DNA from: Blastomussa wellsi
Taxonomy: Eukaryota; Cnidaria; Anthozoa; Scleractinia; Plerogyridae
DNA: 64,000 bases
Reading direction: 5' to 3'
Assembly (NCBI GenBank): GCA_947652115.1
Contig: OX393567.1
Coordinates: 21,207,416-21,271,415, forward strand
Part shown: one piece after another, positions 12,501 to 23,401 of the stretch
Layout: every line of letters begins with the position of its first letter
Position numbering within the stretch: position 1 is the stretch's first letter
Position numbers and translations under genes: made by a program
The notes under the pieces: model-generated
What the model was told of the DNA's origin: nothing
What the model saw: only the letters and a program-made list of their open reading frames with translations
Database searches by the model: none

Positions 12501-14662
12501 CTAGCTTTGGAAATATGTACATATTACATTCATAAAAATTGGTTACAGAGTTTCACTGTACCTGAGAAACTTTGCTAGCATTTCTACACATATAAGACGT
12601 ACATGTATAACACACCTTGTATATCATGGCACTGCCTCAAAGGAACTTCTTCCACATCAATCAACCTAATTTTGTTCTTTGCCCTTGTCAGGTTGCCAGG
12701 GACAGAGTGTTGAAAGAATGGAGATTTCCCGAAAACATTGAATTTAGCAAGGAACATGGCTCTGGTTACCCTTCAGGTATCACAGAACATGTTCAGACTC
12801 TTTTACCTAATATAAGGTAGTTTTTGCCTGATAGCAAAAAATGTGGTTAAGGTCATTCCACAGAAATAGAATCCACACACAGATTTCTTTCAAACTTTGC
12901 CTATTGATTGTTTGTGTTATAGGAACTTAAATTTTGAAATAAAAATAGGGGGTCCTCATGCTTGTTTAGGAGAAACAGCAGCTCATTTGTAAGTAGTAAT
13001 TCAATATATATTGTCGTGATTTTACCCATGATTGGCTTGGTTTTTTTATATTTTCAACTATTGTTTCTTTTTCAGCACTGGGAATTAGTCTACATTTCTT
13101 GTACGGGAAGAAAGTTATTGCTTATTGACAATTAAAATTAAGCGGGAAAAAAAGATAGGTCACCAAATTTAGTTTTGAAAAAAACGATTTACATCTCTGG
13201 CATGCTCCAGACACAAGAAAAAGCTGCCATTTACAAATGTGCATGCATGTGTGCTCATCGCATGCAGAATTAAGTGCAGAAAGGATTTGCAATGCAAAAC
13301 TAGGGAATCATCTTAAAGTGTCTATATGGCCTACAGGGTTTTTATGCTTTTGGTATCTTTATATTGCATAAGCAAGTATTCCAATTTTATTTTTTTGGAT
13401 TCCACAACTTTTTTGCCACAAAATAGAGCTTTAAAGTTCCCGCGTCGGCCACTACCAACTCAAAGAAAGGAATTGCCTGAAGTGACGTCATTCATCACCA
13501 ATCTTCGATCACATGGTCAACTTCATTGGGCGTGGCCAAGGCAGGAAATTTAAAGCTTGATTTTTGACGGAATCGAAAAAAAATTTTAGAATAGTTTTCT
13601 ATGCCTTCAAGAGATACCAAATCCAAAACAATAGCTTATGGCCATATAGACACTTTAGCTTCTGTTTATAAGTAAATCAAGCTGGGGGCTTAAGCCTTAA
13701 TAGAACACTGCATGTTATTTGTTCCCAAGACCACATACTGGTAAATGGAGCCTCAGACACCCCTTTTCTGATCTATTTTCTATATTATTCCACCCAGACA
13801 TCATGAGAAAGGGCAAAAAATGGCAATAAAATGGCCATTAACAGTAGTCAAATTTTTGTATACAGAGAATGCTTCAAGGTTACAATTCTAATTCTACTTA
13901 TTTTTTCCTTTGTTACAGATCCCAACACTAAAAAGTGGTTAGCAGATTCAACAGATAAGGTTTTTGGCTTTCCTCAACTTGTTCGATTTAGCTGGTCAAC
14001 TTGTAGCAATATATTGGATAGCAAAGCAGTCTCAGTGCATTGGTAAGCAGTTACCTTTAATTTTCTAGAAATAATTTTTGCAGTTGAGATGAACTGATTT
14101 ACAAAAATATTATCAAGAGACTCCTCATAGCATTTCCGGTGTACTTGATTCATAAAAGAAATCCGGTTTTAGTTTTCTCGCCCCTCAAATGGGAAATGTT
14201 GCATGTACACCAGGAGCAGCTTCGAAACACAGTGTAACGTATTTATTCTAAAATTCTGTCAATGAAAGCTGGAATAAATTGTTGCTGAGTGTTCTATACA
14301 TCAATGATTTATTTAATGATAGGAATAGGAAGGAATTTAAATTTTCAAATAAGTCTGGATACAAATATCAGCCATTTTGGGTGTGGTTTTTACCACATAT
14401 TTGTCATGGTTATCAAGAAAAATGTGTCTTGCTGTACAATAAATAAGACAACCATAACATCAGCTGGTTTGTCTTGGAAACTTCATCAAGCTGGTAAATT
14501 TCCTTGGACAATTTCAGGGATGACGACGACGATGACGGAGATTCGCCACCTCAAGGAACTGCCTCAATAACATCATTTTTTGCTCCAAAAAGTGATTCTG
14601 TTGCACGTCAGAGACATCAGTTCTTCCGAGAACGGCATTTAGAACCTGTTGATAGTTTCTAA
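9538..14662 (+). CDS. RNASEH2A: Ribonuclease H2 subunit A (catalytic), complete, eight exons
   Basis: Catalytic subunit of RNase H2, which cuts RNA in RNA/DNA hybrids and single ribonucleotides embedded in DNA. Exons: 9538-9661, 9756-9827, 10324-10450, 10825-10912, 11892-12029, 12692-12776, 13919-14042 and 14518-14662, all GT-AG and in phase, giving 300 aa (human 299). Active-site residues are in place: D33 and E34 in [18 protein letters not shown]141 in VYVDTVG, D169 in [14 protein letters not shown], and Y209 in HGSGYPSDP, the tyrosine that recognises the ribonucleotide junction. The C-terminus holds six Asp (254-259), then a PIP-box-like TASITSFF (267-274) and a tail, [16 protein letters not shown], like the vertebrate one. 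It is divergent from the helical-repeat gene with 301 bp between starts. Several introns contain mobile repeats. Confidence 0.95.
10470..10602. mobile_element. MITE fragment of the 'GGTTCTAGAAAAT' family in RNASEH2A intron 3
   Basis: Ends with TGGAACTTTTCTAGAACTACACA, complementary to the ends of copies near 41.3, 42.2 and 52.5 kb, and shares their purine-rich AAAATTCCAATCCCTTCTG block. It starts just downstream of the exon 3 donor. Confidence 0.5.
11160..11312 (-). mobile_element. tRNA-Gln-like SINE, minus orientation, 5' half
   Basis: The minus strand reads the head (GCCTAATGGTTAGTGTTCTG) followed by the promoter-B-like region and the CCCTGGCCAGAGGG body; the 3' body is missing. Lies in RNASEH2A intron 4. 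Confidence 0.65.
11497..11830 (+). repeat. Dispersed repeat, partner of the inverted copy at 16490-17290
   Basis: About 330 bp that match the reverse complement of 17290-16980, including AAGAAAAACTAGTTTGGAGG, GGTAACAGGACTACATGCTT and GACAGTTT-rich blocks. The copies are clearly homologous but diverged. It sits in RNASEH2A intron 4 with its partner 5 kb away in opposite orientation. Confidence 0.75.
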
Positions 14663-15544
14663 AAGGAGAACACTGAGTTGAGCACCATATTTTTCATACA
14701 AAATGCACTAACTAATATTGTATATGTTGTGGTTTAAATTTATCCCTGGTTTAAAAGTGTGGTTAATGGTAATAGGACTGAGTGGAGTCCAATTTGGTCT
14801 GTAATCATACAGATACGACCGCGAAGCGGGAGTCCGATTTGTTAATCACTTGTATGATTACAGACAGAATTAGCCGACACGATGTCCTGTTACCAATTAA
14901 TCATAAGTTTTAACCATTACAATTTCCGAAAAACAAAAAGTTTCCCAAACAAGTTTTTTTAGACATTATTTAAAGTTACAAATTCCGCCATTTTGGAAAA
15001 GCCCCAGCTGTGAAGGGTAAGTTTTTGTTGCTATAGTGATTGTAATCAATGTGGTAATTGGTGGATTTAGCTGACAGGAATTAAATTGATTGGCTTATGT
15101 AACTGTCCGATTACAGCCAACTGTCCGATTACACTGTCTCATTACAACTTTGCAGATTAATTAATGCAAAATACAGCAGTTTATGCACCAATCAGTTGTG
15201 AGGAAATTGTAATGGTTATGATTAGACGTGCAAGCGCGAGTCATGATCAAGTTCAAACAGAAAATTTTAGACCAATCTTTGAAAACCACCACGTAAAACT
15301 CCACTCCTGTTAGTAATAATCATGCCCAGGACATTAATTTTTAAAGCAAAAGAAGCTGTTCAGTTCAAGTTCATTTAAACTTAAAATAGTAACTATATGT
15401 AATTGGAAATAAACCTGCACTATTATTACAAGACCTGAAAAAATAGTGGCAAAATACTTTTTATTTGTAGGTAACAAAAATATTAAATATTTTTTACTCA
15501 CTAAAATCTTCATGCTGCTTTTAACATTTAATGTTTGTGAAGTA

Positions 15545-16425
15545 CAGTGGAACCCCACCTTACTGTCACATCGTCAACCTGTACAATCCTTCATAATTTG
15601 ATTTCATTAATATGGTCACTTGAACCAAATACGAATTGGTAATTATAATTGTCGAAACAGTACTTGAGAAACAATATTTAAAGTCGAGAAACATAATGTC
15701 CAGTCAGAGAGGTCAGAACCTTTGATTTTTAGAAGGTTATCTACATGTCTGGTGTTGTTTTGATTTTATAATCTAGTTATGCTAATCAAAGTAGCAATGT
15801 ATGTGTAGAGAGAAGTTTCTGCATTCAGGATGTTTATTAAAGAACTTACAGTTGTTTAGACATGCAAAATTAATGTATCTGTCAGGACCAGTGATGAAGT
15901 TTGACCCTGTGCCGTTAATATGGCCACCCCGTTAAAGTGCACCTAACCCCAAAATATTTTTTTCGCTAAAATAAGCCTTTGCACCAGTTCGAATCGCATT
16001 GCACCCTTTGTTTCTCCATTTCACAAAATTATGTCTATTTATAGCATTCAAAGTTGTGCGTCATTTGTTCCACGACCGAGTCAGAAGGGGCGTGGGTCTA
16101 TTCCCTATTTGACGTCACAAACTAATTTACATGCATGTTTACAAAGACTTGATGCGATTCATTGCGATTCTTGATGTGACGTCAAACAGGGAATAGACCC
16201 ACGCCCCTTCTGACTCGGTCGTGGAACAAATGATGCACAGTTTGTCGTAACTTTTGAATGCTATAAATAGTGAGAAATTGGGAAAAAGGAGAAACAAAAG
16301 GTGCAATGCATTTCAAACTGGTGAAAAGGTTTATTTTAGCGAAAATAATGTTTTGGGGTTAGGTACACTTTAATAAATTCAAATGTTCATGGCCCGTTTG
16401 TGACCACATTAACAGGGTTCCACTG
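15545..16425. mobile_element. Inverted-repeat element bounded by CAGTGGAACCC
   Basis: CAGTGGAACCC at 15545-15555 is mirrored by GGGTTCCACTG at 16415-16425. Both ends carry related inner text (for example GTTAATATGGCCACC on the left and GTGACCACATTAACAG on the right). There is no transposase ORF. The large palindrome at 15932-16372 is nested inside it. Confidence 0.6.
15932..16372. mobile_element. Large palindrome, about 441 bp
   Basis: Arms of about 200 bp are complementary from TTAAAGTGCACCTAACCCC on the left to GGGGTTAGGTACACTTTAA on the right, through GGGTCTATTCCCTATTTGACGTCA and its complement near the centre. The loop is only a few tens of bases. Each arm contains TGACGTCA or its half. 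Non-coding. Confidence 0.85.
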
Positions 16426-16601
16426 TGCTGGTAATCACCCATTCCTTTCTCCCATTAAAATTACCTTCTTTAACAAATTTGTATATGTAATAGGATTACA
16501 CGCTGTCCAATTTGGAAATAATTGAATGAAACAAAATTCAGAGGGCCGAGTCCAATCCCCGATTCCCTCTGAGACTTGCATGTAGGGAATTGTCGTGGGA
16601 T

Positions 16602-16763
16602 GTTATGCGTGTGAACATTTTGAGATGCAGATTGGCCACCGGTCAGCGTTCTTTCTCATACCGTGGAGCCAAACTATGGAATAACTTAAGTAATGATCTT
16701 AAAAATGTAAACTCTGTAAAAGCCTTTAAATCGAAATTGACCAAACAATTACTTTTAACTTAA
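16602..16763 (+). pseudogene. C-terminal fragment of a non-LTR retrotransposon reverse transcriptase
   Basis: The frame ends with the motif SYRGAKLWNNLSNDLKN and then SVKAFKSKLTKQLLLT, followed by TAA. This is the 'RG-x-x-LWN-x-L' tail commonly seen at the end of LINE (CR1/L2/Jockey-like) ORF2 proteins. Only about 54 codons remain; the endonuclease and polymerase domains are absent, so this is a 5'-truncated dead copy. Confidence 0.75.
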
Positions 16764-16932
16764 TTTCATCTATTTAGGAAAACACATAACTCAGATTTGT
16801 ATTAATTAATTGTTTACTTATTCTTATTTTTATATTGATTATTATTCTTTGTATTTTTTAATTAACTTGTAACTGAAAAACCCTTTTTAGGGAGTTGCAA
16901 TAAAATATGTATGTATGTATGTATGTATGTGT
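16764..16932 (+). mobile_element. 3' UTR of the LINE fragment ending in an (ATGT)n tail
   Basis: AT-rich sequence follows the LINE stop codon, with AATAAA near 16899, then about seven ATGT units at 16903-16930. A short tandem repeat at the 3' end is typical of some LINE clades and marks the insertion end. Confidence 0.65.
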
Positions 16933-17356
16933 GATGAATACAAATACCATGATTCCCTGTATGCAAGTCTCATAGAGGGAATTGGGGATTTGGCAGTCCA
17001 AGGAGTTTTTTGAAATATCCAATTATTTCCAAGTTGGACAAGCATGTAGTCCTGTTACCTACGAATAATTTATATAACATCCAAAAATATATTATTAACA
17101 TGGTACATTGTTCACCCTCCAAACTAGTTTTTCTTGACATTTGATTGGTCAATGGAAGGTGTGCAGATTTTTCTCAAACTGGACAGCTTGAGCAAAACTT
17201 TCAAATTTATCTTAAATCTGGACAGTTTACAAAAATTATTAAACTCTATCTGTTGACAATATTGGATCATGATGTAGCTATCTAATTAAACATGAAACTA
17301 CAATGCGGGACATAACTGCTGGGACACGTGGCGCAATTGTGGGCAAAATGACTGCT

Positions 17357-17454
17357 AGCCCCCCTCCCCCCAAGCAATGTTGAGAATTGACTATCCCACA
17401 CGCCAAGTTCAGCCCATTATTTGTTTGTCAACATTGCTTGGGGGGGAGGGGGAC
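17357..17454. repeat. C-rich/G-rich hairpin in each tandem unit
   Basis: The left arm 17357-17383 (AGCCCCCCTCCCCCC, then AAGCAATGTTGA) pairs with 17428-17454 (TCAACATTGCTTGGGGGGGA, then GGGGGACT) around a 44-base loop. The same hairpin recurs at +1567, +3134 and +4701. The G-rich arm could also form a G-quadruplex. Confidence 0.8.
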
Positions 17455-18074
17455 TTGGGAACGTGCAGAACCCATTTTTTAAACCCCAGGATAATCTGTT
17501 GCACTGTTGGATACTCCTTTTCAGAAGTGTCCCAACTGTTTTTGACCTCCATTGTCTGAAACTGACTTCTATAGAAAAAATAAAAATTACATGACATTTT
17601 AGCACGCATTACTGAAAACCATTTTGTGGTGCAACAGAGAACGTGTTTTTTAGGGAAGAAACTCTATTTGCAGGGGTACAAAGTAACTTTTTTACTGAAC
17701 AACGGACAGTGCATACATAAGTTTATTACATCTTGGTAATTGCTTACGTTCCGTAACCGTGTGGAAATTTTAATTTAGTGATTTTTCCAACGCATATTCA
17801 ATCAATTCGAGCTCACTAAGGATACTCCGTTTCTCGTGACATTAACAGATTTAAGGTTTAAGGCGGGATCTGTGGATCCTGTGAACACAGCCCTGGTGAA
17901 CTGTAGATGGTTGTTTTTTCACTTCTGGAAGCAAATACCACAAAACGAACACACGATTTACATCCATGTGGCTTTTGCTTTACGAAATTTATTTTGGACA
18001 ATTCCGATAAAGATCACAGAAATTAACAAGCTTAGCCATTCTGGCGCGTGACTTGAAACGTTGTTTACATGGCC

Positions 18075-18103
18075 TGACGTCACAGTTCTCATGCACAGTT
18101 CTC
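18075..18103 (+). promoter_or_regulatory. TGACGTCA (CRE) beside two CAGTTCTC motifs in the tandem unit
   Basis: A perfect palindromic CRE at 18075-18082 overlaps the start of CAGTTCTC at 18083-18090, followed by a second CAGTTCTC at 18096-18103. This recurs in copies 2 and 3. Function is inferred only from the motif. Confidence 0.35.
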
Positions 18104-21100
18104 ACCAAGAAAAAGTGAGTTTTCCATGCTTTGTTTGAAGCAATTCACTCAAGAAAAGCTTTAAAGTATTCTATATCATCTCCTTTGTGTAAAGAATATA
18201 TTTTTGTTCAAAGGTTTCTGCAAAAACTGTTTTCTTCAACAGTTCTCGCCTATCATTAAATAATAAACTAACAAACAGATATTCCTTTTACTCTGTTTAG
18301 GCCGAGAACTGTTGAAAATCGTGCAGCGATTGCGTTTCATACACACATAGCACTTCCAGAGATTGCGAAAAAAGGTTTATTTCAGTTTTCACACAGTGCA
18401 ACTATAAAAAAGTGTTTCAAGGTTTAGGTATCATAACTTAAAGGGCCGAGAACTGAACGCGAGTAGTGTACACATACACACTAACTCAGTGTCACGCAAT
18501 ACTATCTCTTTGTAGACCAAGACGGTCTAACGAAAAAATGAACTCTTTTTAAACAAGATGTTTTTGCAGGCGATCTGTTTTTCTAACTCATAGTCAGAGT
18601 AGTTTCTCTGAGACCTATTTTAACTTTATCAAGTTTCACGCATCTTCAGATAAACAACATAATTGCTGAATACTTTAATTTCGTGTGACCAATAAACTAC
18701 GTAACGGTAAGAAAATTAGCTGTATCGATCACGCGCGTGCGAATGAAGGATTTAACGACATTTCTGTCACATTGAAACTGCCATTCAATGTTGGAGACTT
18801 TAATTCTAACGCAATATCCAAGATTTCTTTGTTGTTAACAACGCTAAGAGCATTTTAATAGAAGTAACAGTTTTCAGACAATGCGGGACATAACTGCTGG
18901 GACACTGCTGGGACATAACTGCTAGCCCCCCTCCCCCCAAGCAATGTTGAGAATTGACTATCCCACACGCCAAGTTCAGCCCATTATTTGTTTGTCAACA
19001 TTGCTTGGGGGGGAGGGGGACTTGGGAACGTGCAGAACCCATTTTTTAAACCCCAGGATAATCTGTTGCACTGTTGGATACTCCTTTTCAGAAGTGTCCC
19101 AACTGTTTTTGACCTCCATTGTCTGAAACTGACTTCTATAGAAAAAATAAAAATTACATGACATTTTAGCACGCATTACTGAAAACCATTTTGTGGTGCA
19201 ACAGAGAACGTGTTTTTTAGGGAAGAAACTCTATTTGCAGGGGTACAAAGTAACTTTTTTACTGAACAACGGACAGTGCATACATAAGTTTATTACATCT
19301 TGGTAATTGCTTACGTTCCGTAACCGTGTGGAAATTTTAATTTAGTGATTTTTCCAACGCATATTCAATCAATTCGAGCTCACTAAGGATACTCCGTTTC
19401 TCGTGACATTAACAGATTTAAGGTTTAAGGCGGGATCTGTGGATCCTGTGAACACAGCCCTGGTGAACTGTAGATGGTTGTTTTTTCACTTCTGGAAGCA
19501 AATACCACAAAACGAACACACGATTTACATCCATGTGGCTTTTGCTTTACGAAATTTATTTTGGACAATTCCGATAAAGATCACAGAAATTAACAAGCTT
19601 AGCCATTCTGGCGCGTGACTTGAAACGTTGTTTACATGGCCTGACGTCACAGTTCTCATGCACAGTTCTCACCAAGAAAAAGTGAGTTTTCCATGCTTTG
19701 TTTGAAGCAATTCACTCAAGAAAAGCTTTAAAGTATTCTATATCATCTCCTTTGTGTAAAGAATATATTTTTGTTCAAAGGTTTCTGCAAAAACTGTTTT
19801 CTTCAACAGTTCTCGCCTATCATTAAATAATAAACTAACAAACAGATATTCCTTTTACTCTGTTTAGGCCGAGAACTGTTGAAAATCGTGCAGCGATTGC
19901 GTTTCATACACACATAGCACTTCCAGAGATTGCGAAAAAAGGTTTATTTCAGTTTTCACACAGTGCAACTATAAAAAAGTGTTTCAAGGTTTAGGTATCA
20001 TAACTTAAAGGGCCGAGAACTGAACGCGAGTAGTGTACACATACACACTAACTCAGTGTCACGCAATACTATCTCTTTGTAGACCAAGACGGTCTAACGA
20101 AAAAATGAACTCTTTTTAAACAAGATGTTTTTGCAGGCGATCTGTTTTTCTAACTCATAGTCAGAGTAGTTTCTCTGAGACCTATTTTAACTTTATCAAG
20201 TTTCACGCATCTTCAGATAAACAACATAATTGCTGAATACTTTAATTTCGTGTGACCAATAAACTACGTAACGGTAAGAAAATTAGCTGTATCGATCACG
20301 CGCGTGCGAATGAAGGATTTAACGACATTTCTGTCACATTGAAACTGCCATTCAATGTTGGAGACTTTAATTCTAACGCAATATCCAAGATTTCTTTGTT
20401 GTTAACAACGCTAAGAGCATTTTAATAGAAGTAACAGTTTTCAGACAATGCGGGACATAACTGCTGGGACACTGCTGGGACATAACTGCTAGCCCCCCTC
20501 CCCCCAAGCAATGTTGAGAATTGACTATCCCACACGCCAAGTTCAGCCCATTATTTGTTTGTCAACATTGCTTGGGGGGGAGGGGGACTTGGGAACGTGC
20601 AGAACCCATTTTTTAAACCCCAGGATAATCTGTTGCACTGTTGGATACTCCTTTTCAGAAGTGTCCCAACTGTTTTTGACCTCCATTGTCTGAAACTGAC
20701 TTCTATAGAAAAAATAAAAATTACATGACATTTTAGCACGCATTACTGAAAACCATTTTGTGGTGCAACAGAGAACGTGTTTTTTAGGGAAGAAACTCTA
20801 TTTGCAGGGGTACAAAGTAACTTTTTTACTGAACAACGGACAGTGCATACATAAGTTTATTACATCTTGGTAATTGCTTACGTTCCGTAACCGTGTGGAA
20901 ATTTTAATTTAGTGATTTTTCCAACGCATATTCAATCAATTCGAGCTCACTAAGGATACTCCGTTTCTCGTGACATTAACAGATTTAAGGTTTAAGGCGG
21001 GATCTGTGGATCCTGTGAACACAGCCCTGGTGAACTGTAGATGGTTGTTTTTTCACTTCTGGAAGCAAATACCACAAAACGAACACACGATTTACATCCA

Positions 21101-22256
21101 TGTGGCTTTTGCTTTACGAAATTTATTTTGGACAATTCCGATAAAGATCACAGAAATTAACAAGCTTAGCCATTCTGGCGCGTGACTTGAAACGTTGTTT
21201 ACATGGCCTGACGTCACAGTTCTCATGCACAGTTCTCACCAAGAAAAAGTGAGTTTTCCATGCTTTGTTTGAAGCAATTCACTCAAGAAAAGCTTTAAAG
21301 TATTCTATATCATCTCCTTTGTGTAAAGAATATATTTTTGTTCAAAGGTTTCTGCAAAAACTGTTTTCTTCAACAGTTCTCGCCTATCATTAAATAATAA
21401 ACTAACAAACAGATATTCCTTTTACTCTGTTTAGGCCGAGAACTGTTGAAAATCGTGCAGCGATTGCGTTTCATACACACATAGCACTTCCAGAGATTGC
21501 GAAAAAAGGTTTATTTCAGTTTTCACACAGTGCAACTATAAAAAAGTGTTTCAAGGTTTAGGTATCATAACTTAAAGGGCCGAGAACTGAACGCGAGTAG
21601 TGTACACATACACACTAACTCAGTGTCACGCAATACTATCTCTTTGTAGACCAAGACGGTCTAACGAAAAAATGAACTCTTTTTAAACAAGATGTTTTTG
21701 CAGGCGATCTGTTTTTCTAACTCATAGTCAGAGTAGTTTCTCTGAGACCTATTTTAACTTTATCAAGTTTCACGCATCTTCAGATAAACAACATAATTGC
21801 TGAATACTTTAATTTCGTGTGACCAATAAACTACGTAACGGTAAGAAAATTAGCTGTATCGATCACGCGCGTGCGAATGAAGGATTTAACGACATTTCTG
21901 TCACATTGAAACTGCCATTCAATGTTGGAGACTTTAATTCTAACGCAATATCCAAGATTTCTTTGTTGTTAACAACGCTAAGAGCATTTTAATAGAAGTA
22001 ACAGTTTTCAGACAATGCGGGACATAACTGCTGGGACACTGCTGGGACATAACTGCTAGCCCCCCTCCCCCCAAGCAATGTTGAGAATTGACTATCCCAC
22101 ACGCCAAGTTCAGCCCATTATTTGTTTGTCAACATTGCTTGGGGGGGAGGGGGACTTGGGAACGTGCAGAACCCATTTTTTAAACCCCAGGATAATCTGT
22201 TGCACTGTTGGATACTCCTTTTCAGAAGTGTCCCAACTGTTTTTGACCTCCATTGT

Positions 22257-23401
22257 AGCTACTTTGCAAATAAATGTTGACTAGCAAACTCAAACTTGAT
22301 GAGTCGGAACATCCCTCATTTAAAACAATCCATCTTACGAGAACTCAAGTCGTTATGTACCATGTGTTGAAACTGGAGAGGATGTACCAGACAGTTAGTC
22401 ATGAGGGCTGAAATAGGGGTCAAATTTGTTGATGGATCATGTTGATCTGACTAGCTCATTGCACGCTGTCAGAAATAATAAATCTGTCTCACTAAAAAAT
22501 CAGTTTGTTAGCAGTTCTCGCATGTCATAACAGTCTATTGTAGATCCAACTTTTTGATACACAGTTGTTGAGTTCTCACCATCTCACTACCATTAGGTTG
22601 ACAACTGCTATGACATGTACAGGTTTGTCTCTACCCAATCAGATCTTCCAATATCTGCCAACATTCCTGCCCTTCAACTTTTATGTTGCAAAGGCTTGTG
22701 CATGCAGAATCCAAAATTGCATCTTCCCGGTGCCCATTTATGGGTTACCTCGGTGTAAAATCCTGGGACTTTCTTCATTGATTTTGAGCTATTGTTTTGT
22801 TTTTTGCTCTTTATTGTTTGGAGGTTCTTTGTTGTTTTGTTTGTTCTTTGTTTTACGCCACTGGTGAGTTTCACAGGTTTTTACACCGAGGATGAGCCCC
22901 ATTGATACACCTAAGTTGGGACTGTAAGAGTTATGTGTACTGGTAAGTGCCTTGCCCAAGAACAAACAAAATACAATGACCCAGCCAAGGCAAAGCTCTT
23001 GAACTCAGACTGCTCAAGGGGAAGGGAGATAGCCACTATTCCTGGCTGTCACCCACTGGAATGTGTAAAAATAAAGCTAAGTTGCCTATCACAGTGGAAG
23101 GCTAAGTTCAAGCCCTGGCTGGGATCACTGCATTGTGTTCTTGGGCAAGACACTTTACTCTCACAGTGCCTCTCTCCATCCAGGAGTATAAATGGGTAAT
23201 GGTGGAGCATCAGGAAGGGTACAGCCCCTCCAAGTCCGAATCCTGGCTGCTTCAATTTACATAGTTAAGTGCCGACAGCTGTGAGCCAGTTTGGCTTAAG
23301 AGGTTAAACTCTCTACTCTACTCTACTCTACATCAACAGAGTATGAGTTTAAACCTACAGTAAATTAATATTTAGTTTATTATTTGTTATCTTAGATTTA
23401 A
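22257..23401. other. Intergenic region between the array and transporter A
   Basis: No gene seen. It has two more GAGTTCTC/CAGTTCTC motifs near 22512 and 22570, two degenerate SINE-related stretches (22930-23050 minus-like, 23060-23260 plus), and a (CTCTA)n run near 23310-23330. Confidence 0.5.
23060..23260 (+). mobile_element. tRNA-Gln-like SINE, partial
   Basis: Contains the body blocks AAGCCCTGGCTGGGATCACT, TTCTTGGGCAAGACACTTTA and CAGTGCCTCTCTCCATCCAG shared with the other copies; the 3' end is diverged. Confidence 0.65.

Larger units (their letters stand above)
16490..17290 (-). repeat. Dispersed repeat in inverted orientation, interrupted by a retrotransposon tail
   Basis: The reverse complement of 17290-16980 matches 11497-11830. 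The left flank (16490-16600) and right flank (16935-17010) of the retrotransposon tail are themselves inverted copies, sharing TCCCTCTGAGACTTGCAT or its near-complement. So the tail is inserted in, or flanked by, a foldback structure. Confidence 0.65.
14663..17350. other. Repeat-rich intergenic region 3' of RNASEH2A
   Basis: No host gene seen. 14760-15240 contains diverged repeat sequence (AATAGGACTGAGTGGAGTCC, echoed at 60499 and 16490). After that come the inverted-repeat element at 15545-16425, the retrotransposon tail and the inverted dispersed repeat, which are listed separately. Confidence 0.6.
17351..22256. repeat. Tandem array, 1567-bp unit, 3.13 copies
   Basis: The same sequence starts at 17351, 18918, 20485 and 22052, a period of exactly 1567 bp; the fourth copy stops at 22256 after CCTCCATTGT. 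In every stretch compared by eye the copies are identical, including simple-repeat-like parts. The left edge of copy 1 differs: all copies share a GGGACATAACTGCTGGGACA-type lead-in, but copy 1 then has a different spacer of about 20 bp before ACTGCTAG. The longest ORFs in the unit are 60-71 codons and unrecognisable, so the unit is probably non-coding. Confidence 0.95.

Noticed and set aside
15545..16425. Viral or LTR origin for the nested palindrome
   Set aside because: No LTRs, no protein-coding remnant; inverted ends fit a DNA transposon better.
17377..21185. Recurring 60-71 codon ORFs in the tandem array
   Set aside because: Their identity in each unit reflects the DNA repeat; no domain, and overlapping ORFs lie on both strands.
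22565..22867. 100-codon plus-strand ORF
   Set aside because: Ends in low-complexity Phe/Leu/Cys runs from a T-rich stretch; no splice or domain support.
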